Assembly: GCA_005888395.1 (NCBI GenBank)
Contig: VAXF01000192.1
Coordinates: forward strand, 1,872-7,197
Origin: Actinomycetota bacterium
Lineage (GTDB): Bacteria > Actinomycetota > Acidimicrobiia > Acidimicrobiales > AC-25
Reading direction: 5' to 3'
DNA length: 5,326 nt
This document shows, piece after piece, positions 5,122 to 5,326 of the stretch (within the stretch, counting starts at the first letter, position 1; every line of letters starts with the position of its first letter). Under the pieces are notes generated by a model. It had not been told where the DNA came from. It saw only the letters and a program-made list of their open reading frames with translations, and ran no database searches. A program made the position numbers and the translations under genes.

Positions 5122-5326
5122 ATGAGCGATCCCTTCACTGCCGGCCGCGACTTCGTCCGCCGGGAGGGACGCCTCCTCGAACAGCGCCTTTTCGCCACCG
5201 TCTTCGAGGGTGCGGCCCCCGATGGAGTCGTCGACGCGCTGCGCGGCTACCAGAACGCCGATGGCGGCTTCGGCCACGGCCTCGAGCCCGACAAGCGGTG
5301 CCCATTCAGCCAGCCCATCGACGTCG
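5122..5326 (+). CDS. Squalene-cyclase/prenyltransferase-repeat-like protein, N-terminal part
   Basis: The first 68 codons of a gene that continues past the window edge. A charged helix (~8-28) is followed by YQNADGGFGHGLEPDKR (43-59). Gln44-x2-Asp47-Gly-Gly-Phe-Gly51 matches the QW-type repeat found in squalene-hopene cyclases and protein prenyltransferase beta subunits, which form alpha/alpha barrels. Actinobacteria also have many uncharacterised proteins with this fold, and the following S-Q-P-I-D-V looks like that group and not a classic hopene cyclase. With only the N-terminus visible, the catalytic motif of a cyclase (such as DXDD) cannot be checked. The ATG at 5122 follows GGCGAG without useful spacing, so the start is likely but not proven. 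The gene is divergent from the kinase/receiver operon with a tiny gap, so shared regulation is possible. Confidence 0.7.
   Translation, partial: MSDPFTAGRDFVRREGRLLEQRLFATVFEGAAPDGVVDALRGYQNADGGFGHGLEPDKRCPFSQPIDV

Overview
The window looks like a piece of a high-GC Actinomycetota chromosome. The base composition is strongly GC-rich with G/C-ending codons and GTG starts. The gene families point the same way: a mycothiol-dependent maleylpyruvate isomerase-type fragment, a tandem DUF4389 membrane protein, and a DUF2510 domain fused to a CPBP protease. I cannot assign a genus. Soil or uncultured lineages such as Thermoleophilia or Acidimicrobiia would fit, but that is inference.

Layout. Positions 1-796 look like eroded DNA. 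They hold the C-terminal part of a maleylpyruvate isomerase-family gene (+, to 563) without a recognisable N-terminal half, and on the other strand the broken tail of what appears to be a VOC/glyoxalase-like gene (about 596-718). From 797 onward the DNA is densely coding: a DUF4389 membrane protein (+, 797-1996); a convergent DUF2510-CPBP intramembrane protease (-, 2012-2863); a divergent SrpA-type heme catalase/peroxidase (+, 2971-3909); a two-gene histidine kinase/receiver operon on the minus strand (kinase 4286-5092, receiver 3906-4289); and the first 68 codons of a squalene-cyclase/prenyltransferase-repeat-like protein (+, from 5122), cut by the window edge.

Gene relations. The kinase and receiver overlap by GTGA and form a translationally coupled signalling pair without a recognisable sensor or DNA-binding output domain. 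The receiver and catalase genes converge so tightly that their stop codons overlap within one CTAG. The other neighbours alternate in strand, so apart from the kinase/receiver pair each gene is probably its own transcription unit.

The most noteworthy feature is in the kinase. Its ATP-binding domain keeps the N box, F box and G2 box but has lost, in frame, the G1 box (Asp-x-Gly-x-Gly) that should lie between them. The window otherwise looks like ordinary chromosomal housekeeping and stress DNA. I see no phage, transposon, CRISPR or defence system, and no RNA gene.
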